Shown here: piece after piece, positions 1 to 11,728 of the stretch
Numbering within the stretch: the first letter of the stretch is position 1
Layout: every line of letters starts with the position of its first letter
Source: Harmonia axyridis
Taxonomy: Eukaryota; Arthropoda; Insecta; Coleoptera; Coccinellidae
NCBI RefSeq assembly: GCF_914767665.1
Contig: NC_059504.1
Location: 250,501 to 314,500 of the forward strand
Direction of reading: 5' to 3'
DNA length: 64,000 nucleotides
Program-made: the position numbers and the translations under genes
The notes under the pieces: generated by a model
Database searches by the model: none
What the model was told of the DNA's origin: nothing
Seen by the model: only the letters and a program-made list of their open reading frames with translations

Positions 1-84
1 AAATCACTTGACAGCTGTTAAATTGGTAGCCATCTTGAACAGTAATGCCAACTTAAAGTTATATATCTCGAAAAAAACACCCTA
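1..84 (-). mobile_element. DD41D mariner copy A, 5' end only (cut by window edge)
   Basis: The reverse complement matches the 5' terminal inverted repeat and leader of the 0.94-kb family (GGGTGTTTTTTTCGAG, then ATAACTTTAAGTTGGCAT). A TA dinucleotide follows at 85-86, as expected for mariner target duplication. The body lies beyond the window. Confidence 0.85.
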
Positions 85-208
85 TAGTTGCAATTTTCGG
101 TATGAAAGTTAATTAGTTGATGCCTGAAATCAATTATAAGAGTATAATATTTGATGGTTAACAGACAATTTTTTAATTTCGGAAAAACTACCTCCTCGAA
201 ATTAAAAT

Positions 209-282
209 TCCTCGGTGACTTAGTTGATGGGAGCGCCGGGTTAATGATTCGAATGTTGCGGGTTCGAGTCCCGCTCGAGGAG
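209..282 (+). tRNA. tRNA-like sequence, anticodon position AAT (Ile); probably degenerate or SINE-derived
   Basis: Seen: the 74 nt fit tRNA geometry exactly. There is a 7-bp acceptor stem (TCCTCGG with TCGAGGA, one G-U), T at 8, a 9-nt D loop, a 17-nt anticodon arm with T33, a 5-nt variable loop and a perfect 5-bp T stem GCGGG/CCCGC around TTCGAGT. B box GGTTCGAGTCC matches consensus, and the A-box region is GACTTAGTTGATGGGAG. Against function: pair 10-25 is A-C, pair 27-43 is C-A, and two anticodon-stem pairs are G-U. No T run follows at once; a short TTTTT occurs 7 nt downstream. Confidence 0.45.
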
Positions 283-1899
283 TTACTTTTTACGGAATTG
301 AAAAATTGTTATACAGACATGAAATAATATGCCATTATAAAAGTTAAGGGTTTATTGATTTGGTCGATGTTTGGTTGAAATCCTTCCAATTGATATTGAC
401 TACGAGTATTCATTATGTTCTGCCCGCATATTATTTTTTCTCATAACAAAACAGTCTTTTATCAATGCATCAAACTCGTTTCTATTCATTTTTCAAGAAA
501 CCACAAATGAAGCGTTACTGAACCTTCGATATCTCCAGATATAATTCCTAAATTTGATAGGTATCTTTTGACATTCGGTATTAACCAGAAAATACGAATG
601 GTGAGCATATTTTACCGATCAGCGATTCCAATTATTGCCTGAGATCGGTAATTTTGTACGTTTCCGATGCAGTTTGCTCAGAAAATGACCTGAAGGAACC
701 TTTCACCCTGTTGAATCTACTACTTTTTTGTAATCCCTATACGAGTAGATACATAATAGTATAACCGGAACATAACTGAATTTTTCGTGTATAAAATCAA
801 TATTCTTTTTTCCGAATGATTGATGAAGATGGAGTGGAAAGTTTGAGAAACAGAAAAGGTAAGAAAACCGATACCTACTTCCCAATGCTTTTCCTCAGGC
901 CCTAATCCATTGAAACTTTCGATTAAGGATCTTCTGTTCAGGTTTCCAGATTGAAAATGACAAATGAATTTAGGAATCTTAGAGATGAAATTATTTGCGG
1001 GAGATGAGAATTCAGTAAATCCAATAATCGCATTTCGACTTATAATTTGAGCTCTGTTCAATCGATGAAATGAATTGTGTTGTTATGCAACAAAAAAAAA
1101 ACAGGTTTAGGTGAAAACCCATTGTTTTCTGTAACAAACTCTACGTACTAGCTGTCATTATTCTTTATTGGATTTTTATAATGAACGTCTGGAGCTATTT
1201 TTAGGAGGAAAAGAATGAAATTTGTTAAAAATAGGTTTCTACGGACCTCTTACTGTGAGAATTCATGAATTTATGAGTTAGAAGATCAAATTAAGAGGAG
1301 TAATTTCAGCGAAACAAAAAATCATACAGTTGAAAGAAAATAGTATATCATGAATCTCGTAGTAGATCGACAATTTTCGAATCCTGCATTTTGTTCAGTG
1401 CTTCCTTGAATATTTCAATTATATCCAACTCGGTTTTATATTTTTTCTACCTTATTTAGTACGAATATTCTGCAACTCGGAAAATTCCAGTCGAAAAAAG
1501 AGGAATATCTCTGAAACATCCGGTCTGGTAACTGTGAAATTCTAACCGTTTGATGATAGCCTTCTCACTCGGTGGAAGCTGAGCGCTTCAGATCAAAGGG
1601 TCATAAAGCAATTAACTCTTGATACTTAATTATAGATTACACATTACATGACTTGTGACACGAAGGTGTTTGTTTACCTTTATTGTTTCTACGTCTATTC
1701 TGAACACTCGCTCTTCATTATCTCACGAATGAACTTAAATTAATTTAATTTTCATTCCACGATAATTCATTTCTGCCTAAGATCATCTGCTTTTTGAAAA
1801 AATATTCGAAAAGGGCGTTTCACCAATTCGTTTGAGAGTGGTTTCGATTATTCATTGGAATCATTGCTATTTCAACTGCGCATTCGCCATTTTGCAATA
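283..1899. other. No gene recognised
   Basis: AT-rich noncoding sequence. The 113-codon frame on the - strand at 720-1061 has no family resemblance I can see. Confidence 0.5.
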
Positions 1900-2790
1900 T
1901 GATTACAGATAAAATTCCATAGTGTATGAAATTCAATTATATTCAGGCGAAAAAGTTTTTGAAGTTCCCGAAAACTTAGCGAAAAAATTGAATTTCATCA
2001 GTGATGTACGTCTTATTGTTAAAATTTCTATTCACAGTTTATTAGATGATACTAATTTTGCATTAAACTTAAGCCTTAAGGCTTTTGAATTTCAAAATAA
2101 GCAAGAATTCAATGTGGTCGATCACCAGCAACATCGTATCTTTGCTGATTGGGTTTTTGAAAACATTAAAGTGATACAGATTTTCATCGAAAAACCCTAT
2201 TCGGTGATGAGGTCTATTTTCATCTCGAAAGCTACGTTAATAAGCAGAATTGTCGCATTTGGGAGTTGAAAAATACAAGAATGGTTGAAAAGCCTCTCCA
2301 TCCTCAAAGCGCTACTGTTTGGTACGATTTTTGGACTGGTGGTGCGAGTGGACCTTACTTATTCAGAAATGAGGCTGGTGCAACTGTTATGGTGAATGGA
2401 TTGCGCTATATAACCATGATTAATGTTTTTATGGTCGGAACTGGAAGATATTGATGTGGACGGCGTTTTTTTCAACTTAAAAGCATTGCATGCTATACAA
2501 GCAACGAAAGAATGGCATTTTTGCAAAAACATTCTGGTCATGTTATTTCTCGAAGAGGTGATTAGAATTGGTCACCCAGATCTTATGATTTAACACCCTT
2601 AGACTTTTTTTCAAGACCACGTGAAAGATAAGGTCTATGCTAATGATCCCATGGCGTCCATAAGGCTGATATCGTTTCCCATCATTAATGACATACCTTC
2701 TTCTTTACAATGGAATAACCATTCATTGATTTCTCTTCAAATATACTCGTTTTGTTGGAACCTCTTAATGGAAAACCCTTTTCTCTCGAA
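1900..2790 (+). mobile_element. Degenerate mariner of the MERYTLQ family, 5'-truncated
   Basis: Broken frames read VVDHQQHRIFADWVFENIK, SKATLISRIVAFGS (for YVNKQNCRIWE), MVEKPLHPQSATVWYDFWTG, GPYLFRNEAGATVMVNGLRY and VKDKVYAND, in transposase order. The right end (GGAACCTCTTAATGGAAAACCC near 2758-2780) matches the family's terminal repeat. No left terminal repeat was found, and stops and frameshifts are many. Confidence 0.8.
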
Positions 2791-3719
2791 AACTCAAGAC
2801 GAGACTAACTAGCAATCTCGCTTCCTAATTTACACTCCACGCATTGTTTTCCTCCTGGCAGGAATAAAGGCGAACACAACAATCATCCTGCTATCTCCGC
2901 AGGACATTCAAGTCGATAGAAGGTGCAGCCAGGAAGTGAAAATAGGGGTATGGGAGGGTTGTTATCTTCTTACGGTGCGGCATCGTGGCAACACGGTCTC
3001 TTAGCGGCGGCGAAGGGGAATTTTCAGCTTTCCTGCTTTCCCCAAATTTCAGTTCCGATCGCGGCAGCAACCGAGAACGAAGCTGGAGGCTCATTCCAAC
3101 GCGGTCTGTCCACGAGTTCGGACGCGTCATGTGAGCGAATTTCCGTACAGCCGCTGATCTCTGTTGTGCTTCGGCTTTGATCCGGAGTCTGTGACAGGTG
3201 AGATTAAGTCATACGTGGGGATCTTCGTATGATTTTTTTGGGATTTTTAGGTTAGGTTAGGTCCAACGGTTTGGGAGTTATAGAGATTTGAAATTTTATT
3301 TGGTCAATAATTCTCAAAATATTCGTTTGGTTGAAGCGAAACTTACCAGATAGTTGTGAAACAATGGCTGAAGGGTAGATACAGGATATATTGAAGATTG
3401 CTTCACTAGAAGATTGAAAAAAAAATCACAATAGTTTGAGATCTCTAAAAAAAAATTTTGTGACAAAATTAAGTAGCACATTTATCAGTAAGAAAAATCG
3501 AGATTAAGGATAGATGAGGTCCAATGGTTTAAGAGTTATGAAAATAGGAAATTTTGTTTGATTGAAATAAAAACGGATAATGAATACCTAGTCTCTTCAG
3601 GTCATTGAATGATACATCATTTGAAATGTATCTTCTAAATTAGTGAACTCCTATGAACATTCATAGAGAATACAATATGTTAGTGACTCAATAAGTGCGA
3701 CAAACTTCAGAAAGTGATT
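2791..3719. other. GC-richer block then plain sequence
   Basis: Besides the possible exon ending at 3197, nothing is recognised. Two similar segments (AGGTTAGGTCCAACGGTTT near 3250 and GATGAGGTCCAATGGTTTA near 3515) suggest a small internal duplication. Confidence 0.4.
3047..3197 (+). other. Possible noncoding first exon
   Basis: A block at about 2880-3197 is clearly GC-richer than its surroundings. It contains the initiator-like TTTCAGTTCC near 3045 and ends in a strong donor, GACAG/GTGAGAT. No recognisable protein. It could be a 5' UTR exon of the DGK gene about 18 kb upstream of its first recognised exon. Inference only. Confidence 0.3.
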
Positions 3720-4060
3720 CTGCATGAAAATAATGATAATCATAATACTCTTTATTTCATAGTATGCTTGTACAGTGTACTATACATAAAAGAAAAAGTG
3801 CAAAATTGCCAAAATCTACAAAAATACTAAAATTAACTCAAATAATCATAAAGAGAATATGGTTCCAAAACAATCAAATACTCTCTGAAATTTTTCTAAA
3901 AATTCTTGAAATCATTCAACTGTTTAATCCTATCAGGTAGTTTATTGTACAATCTAATACACATATGAGATGGGTGCTTTTCTGATAGAGATAACTTATG
4001 TATAGGATAATGTAAGTTCTGCGATCTTAGAGGGTAATTACTTTTCTCTGATTCTGTGGT
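3720..4060 (-). mobile_element. 3' end of another non-LTR retrotransposon
   Basis: On the - strand it reads SNYPLRSQNLHYPIHKLSLS, then HPSHMCIRLYNKLPDRIKQL and NDFKNFLEKF. This is the typical C-terminus of Jockey/CR1-like reverse transcriptases (RLYNKLPxxIK...FK). An AATAAAG near 3758 on that strand ends the element. It is 5'-truncated. Confidence 0.75.
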
Positions 4061-4324
4061 TATTCCGTTCATTCTTCCACATCTTGTAGAACAAAATCGT
4101 GCGAGAATATATCAGAAACGCACAGTTTTCATGGTTATATTTTATTATTATATGTTGGTACTCCGAACTTTCCGCCACGGCTTCAACTGTCAATATATTT
4201 GAAATTTGCCTTAAAGAAATCAGTTCTGCCAACCAACATTTTTCAATGTAAAAATCTTTAAATGATATTTATGAAAATATTTCATTAATTTCAATAAAAA
4301 TGCAATGGATTAGAGAAAATAATG

Positions 4325-4446
4325 TATAATACTCGTACAGAAGGCTCATTCTACCACTCGTTCATTCCAAAACTCGCCACTTCGTGGCTCGTTTTTGAAT
4401 TTTGAACTCGTGGAAGAATATCAATGCCTTCTGCACTTGTATTATA
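4325..4446. mobile_element. Small palindromic MITE
   Basis: TATAATACTCGTACAGAAGGC at the left is inverted as GCCTTCTGCACTTGTATTATA at the right. The centre is GCCACTTCGTGGC. The whole 122 bp can fold into one imperfect hairpin. Confidence 0.6.
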
Positions 4447-4804
4447 AATAACTATTAATTGTGTGAACTGAAAAAATATCTTTGTTCTTGAAAAAAAAAA
4501 AGCATACATTCTAATACATAAATACAAAAAATTGTTAACAGTTTATTTCTCTTAAACTAAAATATAATGACAAATTTGCAAATGCGTTGCATTCCGAAAT
4601 ACAGGGTGAAAAAGTTCTTTTCAAAAACTGACCACATATTTATTTATTCCTCTGAATTTTTTGGAAGACGAAAATTGTACGCTACTGAGATATTTCAAAC
4701 TGAAAATCATTTTTGGATTGCTCGTTAAATTTAGGACAAAATATCTCTCATATCTTTTTTCGTTTTTGGCGCCGTTTTTATGCTGCAAGAACTATCTAAT
4801 AATA

Positions 4805-5440
4805 TACAGGGTGTTCCTAAATTGCCGGTACAAACAGAAATAACGAATCGGATAATTTTAAGAAAAAATGTCCTATAAAGATGGGCCCGCGAACGCTTTG
4901 TTTTTGAAATACAGGGTTTTCACGTTTTTTTTTATAGCACCTTCTCTTCATAAGAATTTTATCTCAAATGCGGCATATATATTCCAATTTGGAGTTTCCA
5001 TCGTCTTATATATTAATCTGGAATGCAAATCTAAAGGATGATATTTTTCTGGCCTACAGAAGTTTTTTGGTGGTTCAGAAAAAAACTTTGGTTCAGAACT
5101 ACATTTTTGGTTTCTTCTTCTAATAATTCTGTCGTATCTACTACCGATTTCAAAAAAAAATTCAAACAAATTCTAGTAATCCTCAGGAAATTCCAAGTTA
5201 TTATAAAGATCTAGTGAGCTGTGATGAAAAAATAAATTATAAAGTTTGTTTACCCCATCTGTAGCGGAGATTAAGATTCGATAAACTTGTATAATCATCA
5301 CAAAAAGTAGGACTACAAGAAACGCCGTGTATCTTGAAAATGAAGCGTTTGTGGGCCCATGTTTGTAGGACTTATTTTCTCAAAATTACCCAAAGATTCT
5401 GTCATTTTCTTTTATACCTCAAATTTAGGAATACCTCATA
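4805..5440. mobile_element. Long-inverted-repeat MITE (TACAGGGTG ends)
   Basis: The left arm TACAGGGTGTTCCTAAATTG... and right arm ...TTTAGGAATACCTCATA are inverted over about 120 bp, including GATGGGCCCGCGAACGCTTT against AAGCGTTTGTGGGCCCATG. TA borders the left end. There is no coding capacity. It is related to 41427-41895. Confidence 0.7.
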
Positions 5441-6775
5441 TAATCCATTGAAGAAATGAAGTTACGTTTTAAGACGTTTTATTTATTTATATAAAAACGG
5501 TACCCCAAGCAGAAAAAAGAGATTTTTTGTCACGAATTGAACGAGAAATTCGAAAATGATATTCAGCAAGAAATATCTCAATCGCATACTAATTCTTCTT
5601 TAAAAAAAAACATCATTTCCCGTATGTGCGCCATAGTTTCAATAACTATATCTTGAAATCTATCAAATTACATTTGAATGTTCTGATCGGTTTCATAGCA
5701 ATAATTTAATATTCACTTGGAAAAAAAATTTAACACCCCGTATCTCGGAATACGAAGCATTCGAAATAAAAATAAAAATAATATAGCAGACTGTCAATAT
5801 TCTTCCCTGATGTATGTCGCACTTAGTCCCTAACACCGTGTATAAATCATATGCAACTTAAAATTTGAAAAGAAACATCCTAACAGAAAATGGAGTAATC
5901 ATTTTTAATTCCATTATTATTATAATTCCCAAATTATAGTATTCTGAGCAGTAACCTTCTGACCCAGTGTTGAAATAAGGATACCACAGGGGCCACATTT
6001 AGGGCTATTTTTTCCTTATACCCAAAGAAGAAACATACAATACGATATGAAAAACATAAAATTATAATAACTCGTTCGAACTGGTAGACATCATGCCCCT
6101 GAATTCAAAATTTCAACTGCGAACAAACATTAGGTAGGTAATCTAAATAGAAAATGCGGACGAAAACAAAAATTTTCCACCACGTTGTGATCGTTCCAAA
6201 TGAATTATTCTTGTTGTGGAATATTGCATTTTCGCACACCTGTTTCAGAAGTGTGACGATCACAAATGAGTTGACATCCCTCAATTCACCTTTTCATTCC
6301 TGAACTTCGATATTCCATCATGTTCATCCTTTCGGAAAAATCGAATATCCATCAACCGAGTGAGGTGTTCGCATATTTCCACTTCTATGGGATTTTTCAT
6401 TGGCTGCACTGAAAAATAGAACGAATAGAAGTATCGAACTTGTCTGGAATTTGATTAAGTTTTTCTTTACGTGTCGAGACATGAATGTCTGTTAAATTTC
6501 ATGTTTCTATTGATATACGGCGTTGAATTGTTTGCCCTAGTTCAATTTATCCGATGCGATAGAAAACATATTTGAGAAAATTTCTTCTTTTCTTCGTTTG
6601 AATCTTTGGTATTTATGTTGTTTCGAAATTATTCGAGCTAGAGCTTTGCGATAAATGAAATTGTACTTAGGGGCAACACATCTTTGGAATTTCATCATTC
6701 TGTCCAGTTTTAGAGAGATCAATATGAGACAACAATAAAATTTTCTCAGTAGAACCCAAAAATTCAAAAAAATTA
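5441..6775. other. Noncoding, with MITE scraps
   Basis: Near 5728-5760 AACACCCCGTATCTCGG and AAGCATTCG resemble the inner arm of the TACAGGGTG elements. No gene recognised. Confidence 0.4.
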
Positions 6776-7213
6776 TCGTAAGTAATTGCACAAGTGCATC
6801 AAAATTAACGATAATTTTGCATGACAGCATGTTGTCATAAAAACTGCATGAATTCATTTTCATTTTTGGAAAAAGAGCCCGACATCGAAGGTGGAGGGCT
6901 CTTTCTCCAAAAATGAAAATGACCGAATGCAGTTTTTCAAAGAAAATACGCTGGAATGCGAAATGATCCGGTTATTTTGATGCACGAGTGTAATTCGAGG
7001 GAATATTTCCCGAATAAACTGTTACATTACTTTTCAAACTGATTTAGAATGGAATTGCAATAGATTCGAACTGTGTAAGATGCATAGAAACTATGCATCT
7101 ATGAACAGAACAGTTATCGCAGTGCAGTTTCGCTTCCTACAATGCAATTATTGCTGTAATTTTCGATAATTGTTCTCCATATACATAGAATTTTTTACAG
7201 GAGGGAAATATTC
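6776..7213. repeat. Dispersed 0.43-kb repeat, copy 1
   Basis: Starts TCGTAAGTAATTGCACAAGT and ends GGAGGGAAATATTC. The first 220 bp form nested inverted repeats (CACAAGTGCATCAAAAT against ATTTTGATGCACGAGTG; CATTTTTGGAAAAAGAGCCC against GGGCTCTTTCTCCAAAAATG). A perfect 10-bp hairpin with AAA loop is at 7078-7100 (AGATGCATAG/CTATGCATCT). Noncoding. Confidence 0.85.
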
Positions 7214-7766
7214 GTTCAAAGTTTTTCTTGAAAACTAAAAGAGAAATTTAGTACATGAATTGTTCCTCCAAGGTCCTAGGTCAACAACAAAATCGAATAA
7301 TTTTGAAACCAAAAAACTAGATCTCGAGAATACAAAAAAAAACGTTTTTTTACTAAGATAAATCTGAAAATTCTTGGTCCGTATAGTTTTTGAGTTATAC
7401 AAATTTATGAGTGTTTTAGTCAAATACCACATTTTATGTATTAACCGAAATTGAATTGAAATTTGCATGGCGAATTTCATGCAAGAGTTTTGGCAGGCGA
7501 ACACAACAACGGCAAAGATGATAAAGAGATAAAGCATTATTGCGATCATCAATCAATATTTCTGAATAATTCATGAAGAGATGAACGATGTCACTATCCA
7601 TATCAATCAAGATAAATATTCCTGTCATTCCCCAGCGTTATGCACGAACTGAGATAAAACATGTCAGCTTATCTTCCCTATCGATTTTGCAGTTTAGAAC
7701 TATCGCGAATTATCCACCTATCCATGGAAATTCAGAAACTTGTTGAAGATTTTCCTTTTGTTAGGA
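7214..7766. other. No gene recognised
   Basis: AT-rich. The 105-codon - strand frame here has no recognisable features. Confidence 0.4.
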
Positions 7767-8330
7767 AGGTTCTCCAATAAGAGGATTCATTTTGAATAGC
7801 CCGCTATCTGGACACCTGTCACTTTTGAATCTGTAATTTTTTGACATTTGTTAAGTAAAATTACTGAAAATGAAATGATAGACGACGCTTCAACAACGCA
7901 TTGCAATTGTTAAAATCACAAGAGAAATTATGGAAATTTTGCAGTCACAATTTGAGTTGTTGGGACAAATAAGTGACGTGAAAATCGAAATCGTGTGCGT
8001 CACTCAAGAACAACTGAGAATATTTCCGCTGTAGCCCGTTTTGTTGACGAAAAACCCAAGTTTGTCGATTTCTCATCGATCTTGGGAAATTGGGCATTCG
8101 ACAAAGGTTTTGAATCGATTGAGGAGCATTGGCATAGACCTTATCGTCATATAGAGGACATACAGACGCAAATATACGAACTGGTAATAGAAAATTTGCC
8201 TGATATCGCTTCCCATCATTAATAGCATACCTTCCACTTTACAATCAAATAAACACCCATTTATTTCTCTTGAAATATGCTCGTTTTTTCAATATCCAAA
8301 TGGAATCTCTTATTGGAAAATCCCTTTATG
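7767..8330 (+). mobile_element. Internally deleted mariner remnant (MERYTLQ family)
   Basis: Ends GGTTCTCCAATAAGAGG (left) and CTCTTATTGGAAAATCC (right) form an inverted repeat of about 30 bp. The inside holds broken N-terminal code and a C-terminal piece (LPDIASHH and the AATAGCATACCTTCC region also seen near 2685). The left 75 bp (GAATAGCCCGCTATCTGG) recur inverted at 31860-31925. Confidence 0.75.
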
Positions 8331-8872
8331 AGGCACGCTCGGCAGAATCATCAAAATCATACAATTCAGAGATCGGACATTCCTAATGAATCACCCCGTA
8401 TAGAAAAAGGCTATAAATAAATGGTTTCTTTCAACGACAAGCTTCCTAGACAAAAAAAAACGGCGAAGGCGATGGAATTGTGAATAGGCTATTTTCCGAT
8501 GATTGGAAATTTGTTTATTATGACGGAATATTTATGGCTTCGATAGCATTCAGGTCGTGATCCCAAAGCCCACTCCCACTTTGAAGTTTTTATTATAGTT
8601 CAGGTGTAAACGACCCAATGTTAACGGAAAACACGAATATCGAGTGAATTATTGGCCAATCAAATGGGAGAGATCCCACTCAAGAAAAATAATTATTGAT
8701 TATTTTCACGCGGAGAGAAATCCCTTCTACTTAATTTACGAGTTTATCGTACGTCAGTCCGAATTTGTTTTGAGTTTAACAAACTCGTAAAACTTGAAAT
8801 ATCATCGCAAAGTGATAGTTTGAGAAATTTCATTTATACGTGTTCGAGCGGTTTAAGTTGATTTTATTCGAG
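8331..8872. other. No gene recognised
   Basis: Plain AT-rich sequence leading into the 476-bp array. Confidence 0.4.
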
Positions 8873-11728
8873 GCTCCCGGTTTTGAGGAAATTTGAACTC
8901 GAAATTTGGGAAAAATTGAATTTGCCTTTAAAAATCGTTATATCTCCTGAATTATTCGTCACAGACCCCTCAAATAAAAACGATTTCAAACTTCAAGTTC
9001 CGCTCTGAAACATAGTGGAGTTTCGAGTGCGTAGCCCATGTCCAGAAGAAGTGGCAGCTTCGGGAAAATTATCAATTTTTTCTTTGAAAGATTCAGATTT
9101 TTGCCTATAATTTATGAAATAATGTACTGACCGCCCAACTGCAAGCATTTTCGTAATCTACATAGTCGAATCAATCAATAAAATGATACAATATTCCCAT
9201 GAAAGAACTTTTATTTTTTTCAAATTTTTTAAGGGTGGGGTATGGAAAATTTTACGAAAATTTTCGGACAAAAAATTTTTCAGATAAAATAGGAATTCGG
9301 CTAATCAGAGATCGTCAATTATGGCACCGCTCACCGATTCTTCGTAGAGCTCCCGGTTTTGAGGAAATTTGAACTCGAAATTTGGGAAAAATTGAATTTG
9401 CCTTTAAAAATCGTTATATCTCCTGAATTATTCGTCACAGACCCCTCAAATAAAAACGTTTTCAAACTTCAAGTTCCGCTCTAAAACATAGTGGAGTTTC
9501 AAGTGCGTAGCCCATGTCCAGAAGAAGTGGCAGCTTCGGGAAAATTATCAATTTTTTCTTTGAAAGTTTCAGATTTTTGCCTATAATTTATGAAATAATG
9601 TACTGACCGCCCAACTGCAAGCATTTTCGTAATCTACATAGTCGAATCAATCAATAAAATGATACAATATTCCCATGAAAGAACTTTTATTTTTTTCAAA
9701 TTTTCTAAGGGTGGGGTATGGAAAATTTTACGAAAATTTTCGGACAAAAAATTTTTCAGGTAAGATCGGAATTCGGCTAATCAGAGATCTTCAATTATGG
9801 CACCGCTTACCGATTCTTCGTAGAGCTCCCGGTTTTGAGGAAATTTGAACTCGAAATTTGGGAAAAATTGAATTTGCCTTTAAAAATCGTTATATCTCCT
9901 GAATTATTCGTCACAGACCCCTCAAATAAAAACGTTTTCAAACTTCAAGTTCCGCTCTAAAACATAGTGGAGTTTCAAGTGCGTAGCCCATGTCCAGAAG
10001 AAGTGGCAGCTTCGGGAAAATTATCAATTTTTTCTTTGAAAGTTTCAGATTTTTGCCTATAATTTATGAAATAATGTACTGACCGCCCAACTGCAAGTAT
10101 TTTCGTAATCTACATAGTCGAATCAATCAATAAAATGATACAATATTCCCATGAAAGAACTTTAATTTTTTTCAAATTTTTTAAGGGTGGGGTATGGAAA
10201 ATTTTACGAAAATTTTCGGACAAAAAATTTTTCAGGTAAGATCGGAATTCGGCTAATCAGAGATCTTCAATTATGGCACCGCTTACCGATTCTTCGTAGA
10301 GCTCCCGGTTTTGAGGAAATTTGAACTCGAAATTTGGGAAAAATTGAATTTGCCTTTAAAAATCGTTATATCTCCTGAATTATTCGTCACAGACCCCTCA
10401 AATAAAAACGTTTTCAAACTTCAAGTTCCGCTCTAAAACATAGTGGAGTTTCAAGTGCGTAGCCCATGTCCAGAAGAAGTGGCAGCTTCGGGAAAATTAT
10501 CAATTTTTTCTTTGAAAGTTTCAGATTTTTGCCTATAATTTATGAAATAATGTACTGACCGCCCAACTGCAAGTATTTTCGTAATCTACATAGTCGAATC
10601 AATCAATAAAATGATACAATATTCCCATGAAAGAACTTTAATTTTTTTGAAATTTTTTAAGGGTGGGGTATGGAAAATTTTACGAAAATTTTCGGACAAA
10701 AAATTTTTCAGGTTAGATAGGAATTCGGCTAATCAGAGATCGTCAATTATGGCACCGCTTACTGATTCTTCGTAGAGCTCCCGGTTTTGAGGAAATTCGA
10801 ACTCGAAATTTGGGAAAAATTGAATTTGCCTTTAAAAATTGTTATATCTCCTGAATTATTCGTCACAGACCCCTCAAATAAAAACGTTTTCAAACTTCAA
10901 GTTCCGCTCTAAAACATAGTGGAGTTTCAAGTGCGTAGCCCATGTCCAGAAGAAGTGGCAGCTTCGGGAAAATTATCAATTTTTTCTTTGAAAGTTTCAG
11001 ATTTTTGCCTATAATTTATGAAATAATGTACTGACCGCCCAACTGCAAGTATTTTCGTAATCTACATAGTCGAATCAATCAATAAAATGATACAATATTC
11101 CCATGAAAGAACTTTAATTTTTTTCAAATTTTTTAAGGGTGGGGTATGGAAAATTTTTCGAAAATTTTCGGACAAAAAATTTTTCAGGTTAGATAGGAAT
11201 TCGGCTAATCAGAGATCGTCAATTATGGCACCGCTTACTGATTCTTCGTAGAGCTCCCGGTTTTGAGGAAATTCGAACTCGAAATTTGGGAAAAATTGAA
11301 TTTGCCTTTAAAAATCGTTATATCTCCTGAATTATTCGTCACAGACCCCTCAAATAAAAACGTTTTCAAACTTCAAGTTCCGCTCTAAAACATAGTGGAG
11401 TTTCAAGTGCGTAGCCCATGTCCAGAAGAAGTGGCAGCTTCGGGAAAATTATCAATTTTTTCTTTGAAAGTTTCAGATTTTTGCCTATAATTTATGAAAT
11501 AATGTACTGACCGCCCAACTGCAAGTATTTTCGTAATCTACATAGTCGAATCAATCAATAAAATGATACAATATTCCCATGAAAGAACTTTAATTTTTTT
11601 CAAATTTTTTAAGGGTGGGGTATGGAAAATTTTTCGAAAATTTTCGGACAAAAAATTTTTCAGGTTAGATAGGAATTCGGCTAATCAGAGATCGTCAATT
11701 ATGGCACCGCTCACCGATTCTTCGTAGA
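8873..11728. repeat. Tandem array: six units of exactly 476 bp
   Basis: Unit starts (GCTCCCGG) fall at 8873, 9349, 9825, 10301, 10777 and 11253, and the next at 11729. Units differ by few substitutions. Neighbouring units share variants (AGATCTTC in units ending at 9825-10301; TTCGAACTCG starts and TTTTTCGAAAA in the last units). There is no open frame and no RNA motif. The flanks carry GATTTTATTCGAG (left) and CTCGATTTTATTGG (right). Confidence 0.95.

Noticed and set aside
1922..2269. 115-codon frame as a gene of its own
   Set aside because: It aligns with broken mariner transposase blocks that continue in other frames downstream.
2923..3180. 85-codon + frame as a coding first exon
   Set aside because: No resemblance to a DGK N-terminus, and the frame stops before the donor, so it cannot continue into the gene.
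8873..11728. Regular repeats suggesting a CRISPR-like array
   Set aside because: Units are 476 bp and contiguous, with no short repeat/unique spacer pattern, and the genome is eukaryotic.
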